A stretch of 5,414 nucleotides of DNA from Chitinophaga pinensis. GTDB taxonomy: Bacteria > Bacteroidota > Bacteroidia > AKYH767-A > OLB10. The notes beneath the pieces were generated by a model. That model was not told where the DNA came from, did not search any database, and was given only the letters and a program-made list of their open reading frames with translations. Position numbers and translations under genes: made by a program. Location: NCBI GenBank assembly GCA_945872015.1, contig CAMBYJ010000147.1, forward strand, positions 1 to 5,414, given 5' to 3'. Shown here piece after piece: positions 1 through 5,414 of the stretch (within the stretch, counting starts at the first letter, position 1; each line of letters opens with the position of its first letter).

Positions 1-1146
1 GCTGATGCAGACTTTGTAATCGAAGGATATGTTGATCCAGAAGAAGATTTTATCTGGGAAGGACCGTTTGGTGATCATACTGGTTATTATTCACTCGCAG
101 ATTATTATCCTCGTTTTCATATCACAGCAATCACCCATAAAAAGAATCCTGTTTACTTAACTACCATAGTGGGTATTCCACCGCAAGAAGATGCATGGAT
201 TGGTAAAGCAACAGAACGTATTTTCTTAGCACCAATCAAAATGACAGCAGTGCAGGAAATTGTAGATATGATTCTTCCTGTAGAAGGAGTGTTCCATAAT
301 TTAGTTATTGTAAAAATTAAAAAGGATTATCCTGGTCAGGCATTAAAAGTAATGAATGCATTGTGGGGCGCAGGACAAATGATGTTTACGAAAATGATGA
401 TTGTAGTGGATGGTGATGTAAATATTCATGATTCGTTGGAGGTGGCAAAATACATTGCAGAAAATGTGGATGTAGCTCGCGATATTATTTTTAATCAAGG
501 TCCGACAGATGTACTCGATCATAGTTGTTCAACAATGGCGTTTGGTGGGAAGATGGGAATTGATGCAACGAAGAAGTTAAAAGAAGAGTTGATGGATTCT
601 ACTAGTCCTACTCACGTTCATCATTTTTCAAATAAAGAATTAGAAGCTATTTCATCTGAACTTAAAAAGCATAGTGAAATAATTCACATCAACAATTCCT
701 TATTGCAAGCAGGTATTCCATTGCTATTTGTTTCTATCGAGAAAAACAGAAAAGGACATGTGAAAGAGATGGCGAAGATTTTATTTAAGTCGGAGGCGTT
801 AAAGCAAGTAAAGGTGTTGATTTTCCTCGAAGCGAATATGGATATATCTAGCGTTGCGGATGCTGTATGGCGCTTCTCAAATAATGTAGATCCGAAACGT
901 GATCACAAAGTAATTGAAGCGGAAACTGCTGATGAAGTGAATCATATTGTTTTTGATGGAACTCGTAAGACAAAAGAGTTTGATGGCTTTGAGCGCGACT
1001 GGCCGAATATTCTTGCTGCTGATGAAGCAACTGCAAAACATGTTGACGAAATATGGTCACGGTTAGGGCTAGGTGCTTTTATTCCTTCTCCTTCGGAACG
1101 TTATCGCAAGCAGCTCTATAAAGGTGGAGCCGTAGCAGAAAGTTAG
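1..1146 (+). CDS. UbiD-family prenylated-FMN decarboxylase, probable menaquinone (futalosine pathway) decarboxylase; 5' end missing
   Basis: The frame is open from the first base and ends at TAG 1144-1146, giving 381 residues of a gene that begins upstream; an apparent GTG start at 169 is internal. Residues 20-31 (EGPFGDHTGYYS) are the UbiD family signature, and E20 and D25 match the acidic pair near the prenylated FMN. KMGIDAT (residues 184-190) is the family's C-terminal hallmark. UbiD enzymes are cytosolic, remove carboxyl groups from aromatic or unsaturated acids, and depend on the UbiX flavin prenyltransferase. With mqnD about 1.2 kb away, the likely substrate is the (prenylated) 1,4-dihydroxy-6-naphthoate of the futalosine menaquinone route; the Streptomyces counterpart is SCO4490. 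That role is inferred, and another aromatic acid is possible. About 190 residues follow KMGIDAT where E. coli UbiD has about 60; they look like a second, degenerate copy of the C-terminal domain. The fold is therefore clear, the exact substrate less so. Confidence 0.9.
   Translation, partial: ADADFVIEGYVDPEEDFIWEGPFGDHTGYYSLADYYPRFHITAITHKKNPVYLTTIVGIPPQEDAWIGKATERIFLAPIKMTAVQEIVDMILPVEGVFHNLVIVKIKKDYPGQALKVMNALWGAGQMMFTKMMIVVDGDVNIHDSLEVAKYIAENVDVARDIIFNQGPTDVLDHSCSTMAFGGKMGIDATKKLKEELMDSTSPTHVHHFSNKELEAISSELKKHSEIIHINNSLLQAGIPLLFVSIEKNRKGHVKEMAKILFKSEALKQVKVLIFLEANMDISSVADAVWRFSNNVDPKRDHKVIEAETADEVNHIVFDGTRKTKEFDGFERDWPNILAADEATAKHVDEIWSRLGLGAFIPSPSERYRKQLYKGGAVAES
295..906 (+). repeat. Internal protein-level duplication of the UbiD C-terminal domain (copy A 295-486, copy B 715-906)
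   Basis: Within the UbiD-like protein, fragment residues 99-162 (starting HNLVIVKIKK) and 239-302 (starting IPLLFVSIEK) align over 64 positions without a gap. I count 13 identities, including the shared NVDxxRD ending and G at position 14, and many conservative matches in the hydrophobic strands. Copy A continues into the canonical KMGIDATKK. Copy B continues into a shorter, degenerate equivalent (FDGTRK) and then a helix (AKHVDEIWSRLGL) that resembles the terminal helix of E. coli UbiD. The similarity is at protein level only; no obvious DNA repeat remains, so the duplication is old. The alignment was done by eye. Confidence 0.65.
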
Positions 1147-2276
1147 TTCTTGCCTCTTGGTTTCAATGTGACAACAATCGGATAATGGTCGCTATATTTT
1201 TTGCGTACCATCGAATACTTCAAGCATTCGAAATAATCGCTGTGTAAGATATAGTCTATGCGATACGGTATAAAAAAACCATTGTAGCTAATGCCAAATC
1301 CTTTTCCTTTTTCAGAGTAAGAATCGATTAAATAACGAGCAATACTGTTATACGCATAAGTGTACGGAGGGTCGTTAAAGTCGCCGCAAAGAATAACTGG
1401 GTACGGACAATTTTCAATATGATTGCTTAGTTCATCTACTTGCGTACTTCTAATGATGGCGCCTTTCTTAATTCTCTTAAATATTGAAAGACTTCCTTTT
1501 AAAAATTGCTCTTGATTATTTACATCTGGATTGTCGATGAAATTATAATCGTTTTTCTTAAAGTGATTCGATTGTAAATGCACATTGTAAATTCGAATTG
1601 TATCTTTTTTGTATAGCACATCGCAATACATTCCGAAGTTTGTACTTCCTTCTTTGAAAAATAATTTACCTTTATTGATGATTGGATAATTACTAAAGGT
1701 TGCTAATCCCCAATGGTATTTATCTTTTAACGTTAATCCGTATTCGATATGCGCATGTTTTAAATTTAGCAACGATGATATAGTATCGTTGTTTGAAAAG
1801 TTTTTTTCATCGCTGTGATAGTATTCCTGAAAGCAAACTACCTGTGGCGATTCTTTCTTGAGCACATCAAAAATCTTACTTCTCGTTTCTTGATTTCCAC
1901 TCCAATTGTACAAATCAAATAAGCGCACATTGTAACTCATTACCTTAAATTGATTCTTCGATACTGGCGACTCAATAACAAACATTGGTGGTTGATACAT
2001 CAATGCCAGTTTATCGTAACCCATAATAATAATCGCAAGAGAAATGAATGCATATTTACTTCTTCTAATTACCCAAAAAATCAGAAACAAAATATTAACG
2101 ATAACAATAAAAGGATAGGTGTAGGCGAGAGGTTCAAATAGCCAAAATGATTCAGGCGATATCTTACAAGATAACTGCACACACAAAAGCAGAAAAGCTA
2201 GTGCGACATTAATGATAATTAATAGTCGGATTAGTTTACTTTTCTTTTTACTTGTAACGGGTTGTTCGGACTGCAT
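1143..2276 (-). CDS. Membrane-anchored endonuclease/exonuclease/phosphatase (EEP) family protein
   Basis: The product is 377 residues. Three hydrophobic segments lie at about residues 15-36, 50-70 and 74-93, and an EEP (DNase I-like) domain fills about 108-373. The metal-dependent phosphodiesterase motifs are all present: SYNVR with N116, CFQEYY with E151, NVHLQSN with H233, GDFND with D299 and N301, RIDYIL with D341, and SDHYP with D363 and H364. The enzyme is therefore probably active and cleaves a phosphodiester or phosphomonoester, but family members act on DNA, RNA, phosphoinositides or sphingomyelin and the substrate cannot be read from sequence. The side of the membrane on which the catalytic domain lies is not certain. 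The ATG at 2276 is chosen because it follows a possible promoter and precedes a Lys-rich stretch before the first membrane helix. It is transcribed divergently from mqnD and converges with the UbiD-like gene, sharing 4 nt at their ends. Such proteins are common but uncharacterised in Bacteroidota. Confidence 0.9.
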   Translation of the reverse strand: MQSEQPVTSKKKSKLIRLLIIINVALAFLLLCVQLSCKISPESFWLFEPLAYTYPFIVIVNILFLIFWVIRRSKYAFISLAIIIMGYDKLALMYQPPMFVIESPVSKNQFKVMSYNVRLFDLYNWSGNQETRSKIFDVLKKESPQVVCFQEYYHSDEKNFSNNDTISSLLNLKHAHIEYGLTLKDKYHWGLATFSNYPIINKGKLFFKEGSTNFGMYCDVLYKKDTIRIYNVHLQSNHFKKNDYNFIDNPDVNNQEQFLKGSLSIFKRIKKGAIIRSTQVDELSNHIENCPYPVILCGDFNDPPYTYAYNSIARYLIDSYSEKGKGFGISYNGFFIPYRIDYILHSDYFECLKYSMVRKKYSDHYPIVVTLKPRGKN

Positions 2277-2283
2277 TAGTCTG

Positions 2284-2291
2284 CAAATTAA
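2284..2291 (-). promoter_or_regulatory. Possible -7 element (TTAATTTG) for the EEP gene
   Basis: Read on the minus strand, TTAATTTG differs at one position from the Bacteroidota -7 consensus TAnnTTTG. It ends 7 nt before the ATG at 2276, so transcription would start within a few bases of the start codon. I could not find a well-spaced -33 TTG element, so this is tentative. Confidence 0.3.
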
Positions 2292-2330
2292 ACAATTTTA
2301 ATATTATACATAGAAATAATTTACAAATTC

Positions 2331-2338
2331 TACCTTTG
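2331..2338 (+). promoter_or_regulatory. Probable -7 element (TACCTTTG) for the mqnD-hldD-gtrA unit
   Basis: TACCTTTG is a full match to the Bacteroidota sigma-ABfr -7 consensus TAnnTTTG, preceded by a very AT-rich stretch. It ends 8 nt before the mqnD ATG, so the transcript would have almost no leader, and there is no Shine-Dalgarno sequence. A clear TTG or TTTG -33 box at the usual distance is absent. As the only gap upstream of three closely packed genes, it is the natural promoter for all of them. Confidence 0.55.
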
Positions 2339-2346
2339 TACCACCA

Positions 2347-3177
2347 ATGAGCAAAAGTTATACGATCGGTTTTTCACCTTGTCCTAACGACACCTTTATT
2401 TTCGATGCAATGATTAACAATCGTTTGCCACAGAATGAGGGTTGGAATCCTCATTTGCTCGACGTAGAAGCGCTCAATAAAAATGCGGCTGTTGGAATGT
2501 ATGATGTGACTAAAATGAGCTTTGCTGCTTATGCTTTTGTGTCGGATAAGTACCAGATATTAAATGCAGGTAGTGCCTTAGGTCGTGGGTGCGGGCCATT
2601 AATCATAAGTAAATTGCCTCTGACATTAGAGGAGCTTAAGGATAAAAAGATTGCTATTCCTGGTGCGCGTACTACCGCTAATTTGCTGATGAGCATTTTC
2701 GTACCAGAATGTAAAGCGAAAGTTGAAATGGTTTTTTCTGATATTGAAGAGGCTGTTCTCAGCGGTCGTTGTGATGCTGGATTAATCATTCATGAAAATC
2801 GTTTTACCTATCAGCAAAAAGGACTTTTTAAAGTTGCTGATTTAGGAGAATTATGGGAGCATAAAACGGGTCTTACAATTCCTTTGGGATGTATTGCCGT
2901 GAAGCGCAGTTTATCCGAAGAAGAAAAAAAACATATTGATGATTTAATTCGTCATTCAGTTGAATACGCCTTTCAAAATCCAACAGCAAGTAAAGAATAC
3001 ATTGCACATCACGCTCAGGAAATGGACCCTACCGTTCAGCAGCAGCATATCGACTTATACGTGAATGATTTTTCGGTAACTTTGGGCGTCGATGGTAAAA
3101 ATGCCATTCAGACGTTGTTTGATGAAGGAAAAAAATCAGGTTTGCTGCCTGATGTAGTTCAACCTCTATTTGTATAA
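2347..3177 (+). CDS. mqnD: 1,4-dihydroxy-6-naphthoate synthase (futalosine menaquinone pathway)
   Basis: The protein has 276 residues, normal for MqnD, and a periplasmic-binding-protein-like fold although it acts in the cytosol. MqnD converts cyclic dehypoxanthinyl futalosine to 1,4-dihydroxy-6-naphthoate, the ring precursor of menaquinone in organisms lacking the classical Men route. Diagnostic features are the N-terminal GFSPCPNDTF (residues 8-17), ALGRGCGP (77-84), IPGARTTANLL (104-114), and DAGLIIHENRFTY (143-155) with H149, which corresponds to the active-site His145 proposed for the Thermus enzyme. The related MqnA lacks the SPCPNDTF signature, which makes MqnD the better call. The ATG at 2347 places that signature at the usual distance from the N-terminus. 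It is the first gene of a plus-strand unit, with a TACCTTTG promoter element just upstream and hldD starting 3 nt after its stop. The other mqn genes, apart from the UbiD-like one nearby, are not in the window. Confidence 0.95.
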   Translation: MSKSYTIGFSPCPNDTFIFDAMINNRLPQNEGWNPHLLDVEALNKNAAVGMYDVTKMSFAAYAFVSDKYQILNAGSALGRGCGPLIISKLPLTLEELKDKKIAIPGARTTANLLMSIFVPECKAKVEMVFSDIEEAVLSGRCDAGLIIHENRFTYQQKGLFKVADLGELWEHKTGLTIPLGCIAVKRSLSEEEKKHIDDLIRHSVEYAFQNPTASKEYIAHHAQEMDPTVQQQHIDLYVNDFSVTLGVDGKNAIQTLFDEGKKSGLLPDVVQPLFV

Positions 3178-3180
3178 AAT

Positions 3181-4146
3181 ATGATTGTAGTAACAGGTGC
3201 CGCAGGTTTTATCGGAAGCGTTTTAGTCGGAAAGTTAAATAGCATCGGAATGGAAAATATTCTGATGGTGGATGATTTTTCCAACGAATTGAAAAAAGTA
3301 AACTGGTCAACTAAAAAGTATAGCGATAAAATGGATCGCGCTGTTTTTCTCGATTGGTTTAAAGCAAATGCATCGCAGGTATCGTTTGTGTTTCATATTG
3401 GAGCCCGCACCGATACTACTGAGTTTAATAAAGAGATTTTTGATGAGTTGAATGTGAACTACACAAAGTCTATCTGGAGTACATGCACTGAAAATAATAT
3501 TCCGTTAGTGTATGCATCTTCTGCAGCAACCTATGGCGGTGGTGAACAGGGTTATGCCGATAATCATGCTGCAATTTCTTCTTTACATCCGCTGAATCCT
3601 TATGGATGGTCGAAGCAGGAGTTTGATATTTGGGCTTTACAACAAACAAATACTCCTACGCAATGGCAAGGATTAAAATTCTTTAATGTCTATGGTCCGA
3701 ATGAATATCATAAAGCACGTATGGCTTCTGTGATTTTCCATGCGTTTCATCAAATCAACAATACAGGAAAAGTGAAACTATTTCGTTCTCATCGTCCCGA
3801 TTTTAAAGATGGCTGGCAGCTTCGCGATTTTATTTATGTGAAAGACCTTGTGAATGTTTGTGTGTACTTGATGCAAAATAAAGTGCAATCAGGAATCTAC
3901 AATTTAGGAACAGGACAAGCACGTTCGTTTTATGATTTAGCAGATTCAACGTTTAAAGCGATGGATAAGCAAACAGAAATCGAGTACGTCGATATTCCTG
4001 CTGATATTCGCGATAAGTATCAATACTTTACCGAAGCAGATATGAGTAAATTAATCGCACAAGGATATACAACACCATTCACTTCGTTGGAAGAGGGTGT
4101 ACGCGATTACGTTAGTAACTACCTTTCTAAGAATAGCGTTTATTAA
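3181..4146 (+). CDS. hldD: ADP-L-glycero-D-manno-heptose 6-epimerase
   Basis: This 321-residue protein is an extended short-chain dehydrogenase/reductase that inverts C6 of ADP-D-glycero-D-manno-heptose to give the L,D form used in the lipopolysaccharide inner core. The N-terminal TGAAGFIGS (residues 5-13) is the dinucleotide-binding Gly motif. YASSAATYGGG (111-121) carries the conserved Ser/Thr, YGWSK (141-145) is the YxxxK pair, and FNVYGPNEYHKARMAS (168-183) contains K178. Y141 and K178 match Y140 and K178 of E. coli HldD, the two catalytic acid/base residues. GIYNLGTGQARSF (238-250) is also typical of HldD. The insert around 203-214 (SHRPDFKDGWQL) is absent from the E. coli enzyme, but I recall it in many non-enterobacterial members. 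The start lies 3 nt after the mqnD stop, and the stop overlaps the gtrA start, so it is very likely co-transcribed. HldE and GmhA/GmhB are not in the window. Another sugar-nucleotide epimerase is possible but less likely. Confidence 0.92.
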   Translation: MIVVTGAAGFIGSVLVGKLNSIGMENILMVDDFSNELKKVNWSTKKYSDKMDRAVFLDWFKANASQVSFVFHIGARTDTTEFNKEIFDELNVNYTKSIWSTCTENNIPLVYASSAATYGGGEQGYADNHAAISSLHPLNPYGWSKQEFDIWALQQTNTPTQWQGLKFFNVYGPNEYHKARMASVIFHAFHQINNTGKVKLFRSHRPDFKDGWQLRDFIYVKDLVNVCVYLMQNKVQSGIYNLGTGQARSFYDLADSTFKAMDKQTEIEYVDIPADIRDKYQYFTEADMSKLIAQGYTTPFTSLEEGVRDYVSNYLSKNSVY

Positions 4147-4598
4147 TGGACAAGATTTTCGAGTTTCTTCAGTCGCGCGTATTTAAATATTTCATTGCAG
4201 CTGGTGTTGCAACTGTTGTCGATGTAAGCTTGTATTACTTATGTTTCAATTATGCATTCGATAAACAACCTGTAGCTTTATTCGGAAGTTTTGCTTTGAA
4301 AGCAACAACTATTTCACTCGTGATTTCTTATTCTTGCGGATTAGTCACCAACTTTTCTATTTCGAAATATTTAGTGTTTACCGATTCGGAAATGAAAACA
4401 ACCTCTGCATTTTCTCGTTTTGTGTTGGTTGCATTGTTTGTGCTGATGCTAAACTATTTCTTTATGAATTTCCTGATTCATCAATTGGAATGGTATCCAA
4501 CGTTTGCGCGTGCAGTATCAGCACTTTCTATTGGAGTGCTCAGCTTTTTATTCCACAAATTTTTTACGTTTAAAGTCAGTAGCTTAAAAAAATCATAA
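4146..4598 (+). CDS. GtrA-family four-helix membrane protein
   Basis: The protein has 150 residues with four predicted membrane helices at about 13-34, 55-77, 90-112 and 119-142, matching the GtrA family (PF04138) in size and topology. Characteristic motifs are FKYFIAAGVAT at the first helix, NFSISKYLVF (69-78) after the second, and the related FHKFFTF (136-142) after the fourth. The two halves resemble each other, as in other members. GtrA proteins are thought to move or present polyprenyl-phosphate-linked sugars across the inner membrane during glucosylation of O-antigen, teichoic acid or other glycans; the activity itself is not evident from sequence. The ATG at 4146 shares its A with the hldD stop (TAATG), which suggests translational coupling and supports an envelope-glycan role. 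No glycosyltransferase partner follows: the next gene is on the opposite strand and overlaps by 6 nt. Confidence 0.88.
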   Translation: MDKIFEFLQSRVFKYFIAAGVATVVDVSLYYLCFNYAFDKQPVALFGSFALKATTISLVISYSCGLVTNFSISKYLVFTDSEMKTTSAFSRFVLVALFVLMLNYFFMNFLIHQLEWYPTFARAVSALSIGVLSFLFHKFFTFKVSSLKKS

Positions 4599-4934
4599 CG
4601 ATTCTTTCAGCTCTGTCAAAAAGCCCTTCATGCGTGTAAGGGTGTCTTTTAATTGCATCTGAATTTCGATATCGTTTTTGTTGCCAGCTAATTTTTTCTT
4701 AGCTCCATCCAGCGTATAGCCTCTTTCTTTTACGAGGTGAAAAATAATCTTCAGATTGTTTAAGTCTTCCGGAGTAAATAAACGATTACCTTTTTTATTT
4801 TTCTTTGGTTGAAGAATTTCAAATTCATTCTCCCAGAAACGAATCAATGAAGTATTCACTTTAAACATCTCTGCTATCTCGCCGATGCTGTAATACAAGC
4901 GCTCAGGCTCTTTGTCGAAATCCATGATTGGCAT
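4593..4934 (-). CDS. Small MerR-family DNA-binding regulator
   Basis: The product is 113 residues. Residues 15-38 (YSIGEIAEMFKVN onward, ending FWENEF) form the MerR winged helix-turn-helix. KKGNRLFTPEDLNNL (47-61) is the wing plus following helix, and ERGYTLDGAKKKL (70-82) completes the DNA-binding domain. About 30 residues remain, rich in charged residues and probably helical, giving a short dimerisation coiled coil. There is no ligand-binding domain and no Cys cluster for metal sensing, so the signal it responds to is unknown. The start MPIM was chosen because related proteins also begin a few residues before the YSIGE motif; M4 is a possible alternative. It lies 12 nt downstream of the M23 peptidase gene on the same strand and is probably co-transcribed with it, though whether it regulates that gene is unknown. 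Its 3' end overlaps gtrA by 6 nt. Confidence 0.9.
   Translation of the reverse strand: MPIMDFDKEPERLYYSIGEIAEMFKVNTSLIRFWENEFEILQPKKNKKGNRLFTPEDLNNLKIIFHLVKERGYTLDGAKKKLAGNKNDIEIQMQLKDTLTRMKGFLTELKESL
4624..4650 (+). terminator. Weak candidate terminator hairpin for the mqnD-hldD-gtrA unit
   Basis: CCCTT at 4624-4628 can pair with AAGGG at 4638-4642, with possible extra CA/TG pairs inside, followed by TGTCTTTT. It starts 25 nt past the gtrA stop and lies wholly inside the opposing merR-type gene. The stem is short and the U-run interrupted, so chance is a fair alternative. Confidence 0.25.
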
Positions 4935-4946
4935 AAAGCAATAGTT

Positions 4947-5414
4947 TTAGTCGAATGATTGATTTTCCTGTGCTGCAAGAATTCGAATCTGCTCGTATTC
5001 CTGTGGAGTTAAGTCGTTATAAAAATAATTAATCGGATCTATTTTTTGTCCACCTTTAATAACTTCATAATGGCAATGCGGACCAGTAGATGATCCAGTA
5101 CTTCCAACATATCCAATTAAGTCTCCTCGCTGTACTTTTTGTCCAGGACGAACCACAAACTTTGTCATGTGTCCGTATAAGGTCTGATAACCATATCCGT
5201 GATTAATCACCACATTGTTCCCATATCCACGGCCGTTAAACTCTGTCTGACTAACAACACCATTTCCAGTAGAATAAATCGGAGTTCCCGTAGGAGCGGC
5301 AAAGTCAATACCTGTATGCATCTTAGCCGTTTTGTAAATAGGATGAATGCGATATCCAAAACCAGATACCAGTCGCGATGAACCTTTAATGGATACTGGC
5401 TGAATACCCGGAAT
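4947..5414 (-). CDS. M23-family (LytM-type) zinc peptidoglycan endopeptidase; N-terminal part beyond the window
   Basis: Translating the minus strand from the right edge gives 155 residues ending at TAA (4949-4947). The frame is open to the edge, so the Met at 5321 is internal (MHTGIDF), not the start. The fragment begins at IPGIQPVSI and contains the full catalytic core: SGFGYRIHPIY (17-27), HTGIDF with zinc ligands H33 and D37, LYGHM with H82, and GPHCHYE with H113 and zinc ligand H115. All expected ligands are present, so an active peptidase that cuts peptide cross-bridges in peptidoglycan is likely. A tail of about 25 residues follows the domain (YNDLTPQEYEQIRILAA region). Bacteroidota homologues usually carry an N-terminal membrane anchor and coiled coil before this domain; that part would lie to the right and cannot be checked here. 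The MerR-type gene follows 12 nt downstream, probably in the same transcript. Confidence 0.93.
   Translation of the reverse strand: MPGIQPVSIKGSSRLVSGFGYRIHPIYKTAKMHTGIDFAAPTGTPIYSTGNGVVSQTEFNGRGYGNNVVINHGYGYQTLYGHMTKFVVRPGQKVQRGDLIGYVGSTGSSTGPHCHYEVIKGGQKIDPINYFYNDLTPQEYEQIRILAAQENQSFD

Noticed and set aside
169..171. GTG as a start codon for the UbiD-like gene
   Set aside because: The same frame is open to position 1 and encodes the family signature EGPFGDHTGYYS upstream of this codon, so the GTG is an internal Val.
848..1060. Minus-strand 70-codon open frame inside the UbiD-like gene
   Set aside because: Its composition is low-complexity (Gln/His-rich) and it lies antisense to clearly conserved coding sequence; it is a shadow.
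2285..2298. Inverted repeat AAATT-N4-AATTT as a regulator operator
   Set aside because: The arms are only 5 bp and pure A/T in an AT-rich gap, so it is easily explained by chance, although it does overlap the proposed EEP -7 element.
2529..2789. Minus-strand 86-codon open frame inside mqnD
   Set aside because: It lies opposite conserved MqnD motifs, has no recognisable domain, and has no gap or promoter of its own.
4334..4573. Plus-strand 79-codon frame inside gtrA
   Set aside because: It is a shifted-frame reading of the GtrA membrane helices; the GtrA frame has the family motifs from end to end, with no frameshift needed.
4560..4592. Minus-strand T-run just after the MerR stop as an intrinsic terminator
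   Set aside because: The run of seven T on the minus strand is real, but I see no stable stem directly before it.
5319..5321. ATG as the start of the M23 peptidase
   Set aside because: The frame stays open to the right edge and the upstream residues (SGFGYRIHPIY region) are conserved M23 sequence, so this Met is internal.
5199..5381. Plus-strand 60-codon frame opposite the M23 gene
   Set aside because: It is antisense to the zinc-ligand region of a conserved peptidase, with no homology I can recognise.

Overview
The window looks like a stretch of ordinary chromosome from a Bacteroidota bacterium, most likely of the Chitinophagaceae/Cytophaga type. The DNA is AT-rich, gene starts lack recognisable Shine-Dalgarno sequences, the clearest promoter fits the Bacteroidota -7 consensus TAnnTTTG, and every protein reads like a member of that phylum. 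The two menaquinone genes belong to the futalosine route, which many bacteria of this group use. Genes are packed tightly: there are five complete CDSs and two cut by the window edges, and no gene-free stretch exceeds 70 bases.

Layout. (1) Positions 1-1146, plus strand: the C-terminal 381 residues of a UbiD-family prenylated-FMN decarboxylase, probably the late menaquinone decarboxylase. (2) 1143-2276, minus strand: a membrane-anchored endonuclease/exonuclease/phosphatase (EEP) protein, convergent with the first gene and overlapping its stop codon. (3) 2277-2346: a compact divergent promoter region. (4) 2347-4598, plus strand: a three-gene unit of mqnD (1,4-dihydroxy-6-naphthoate synthase), hldD (ADP-heptose 6-epimerase) and a gtrA-type membrane protein, with junctions of +3 nt and a 1-nt TAATG overlap. 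(5) 4593-5414, minus strand: the 3' part of an M23 (LytM-type) cell-wall peptidase gene followed after 12 nt by a small MerR-type regulator, whose end overlaps gtrA by 6 nt.

How the genes relate. The UbiD-like protein and MqnD act in the same quinone pathway: MqnD makes the dihydroxynaphthoate, and the decarboxylase later removes the carboxyl group, after or around prenylation. HldD and GtrA point to cell-envelope glycan assembly, namely heptose nucleotide supply and lipid-linked sugar handling. The M23 peptidase acts on peptidoglycan. The window is thus a mixture of respiratory-quinone and envelope housekeeping genes.

I see no mobile element, CRISPR array, tRNA, rRNA or defence system, and nothing I would call a wholly new system. 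The observation most worth following is an apparent internal duplication of the UbiD C-terminal domain in the first gene. Next is the symmetric divergent promoter that would give nearly leaderless transcripts in both directions.
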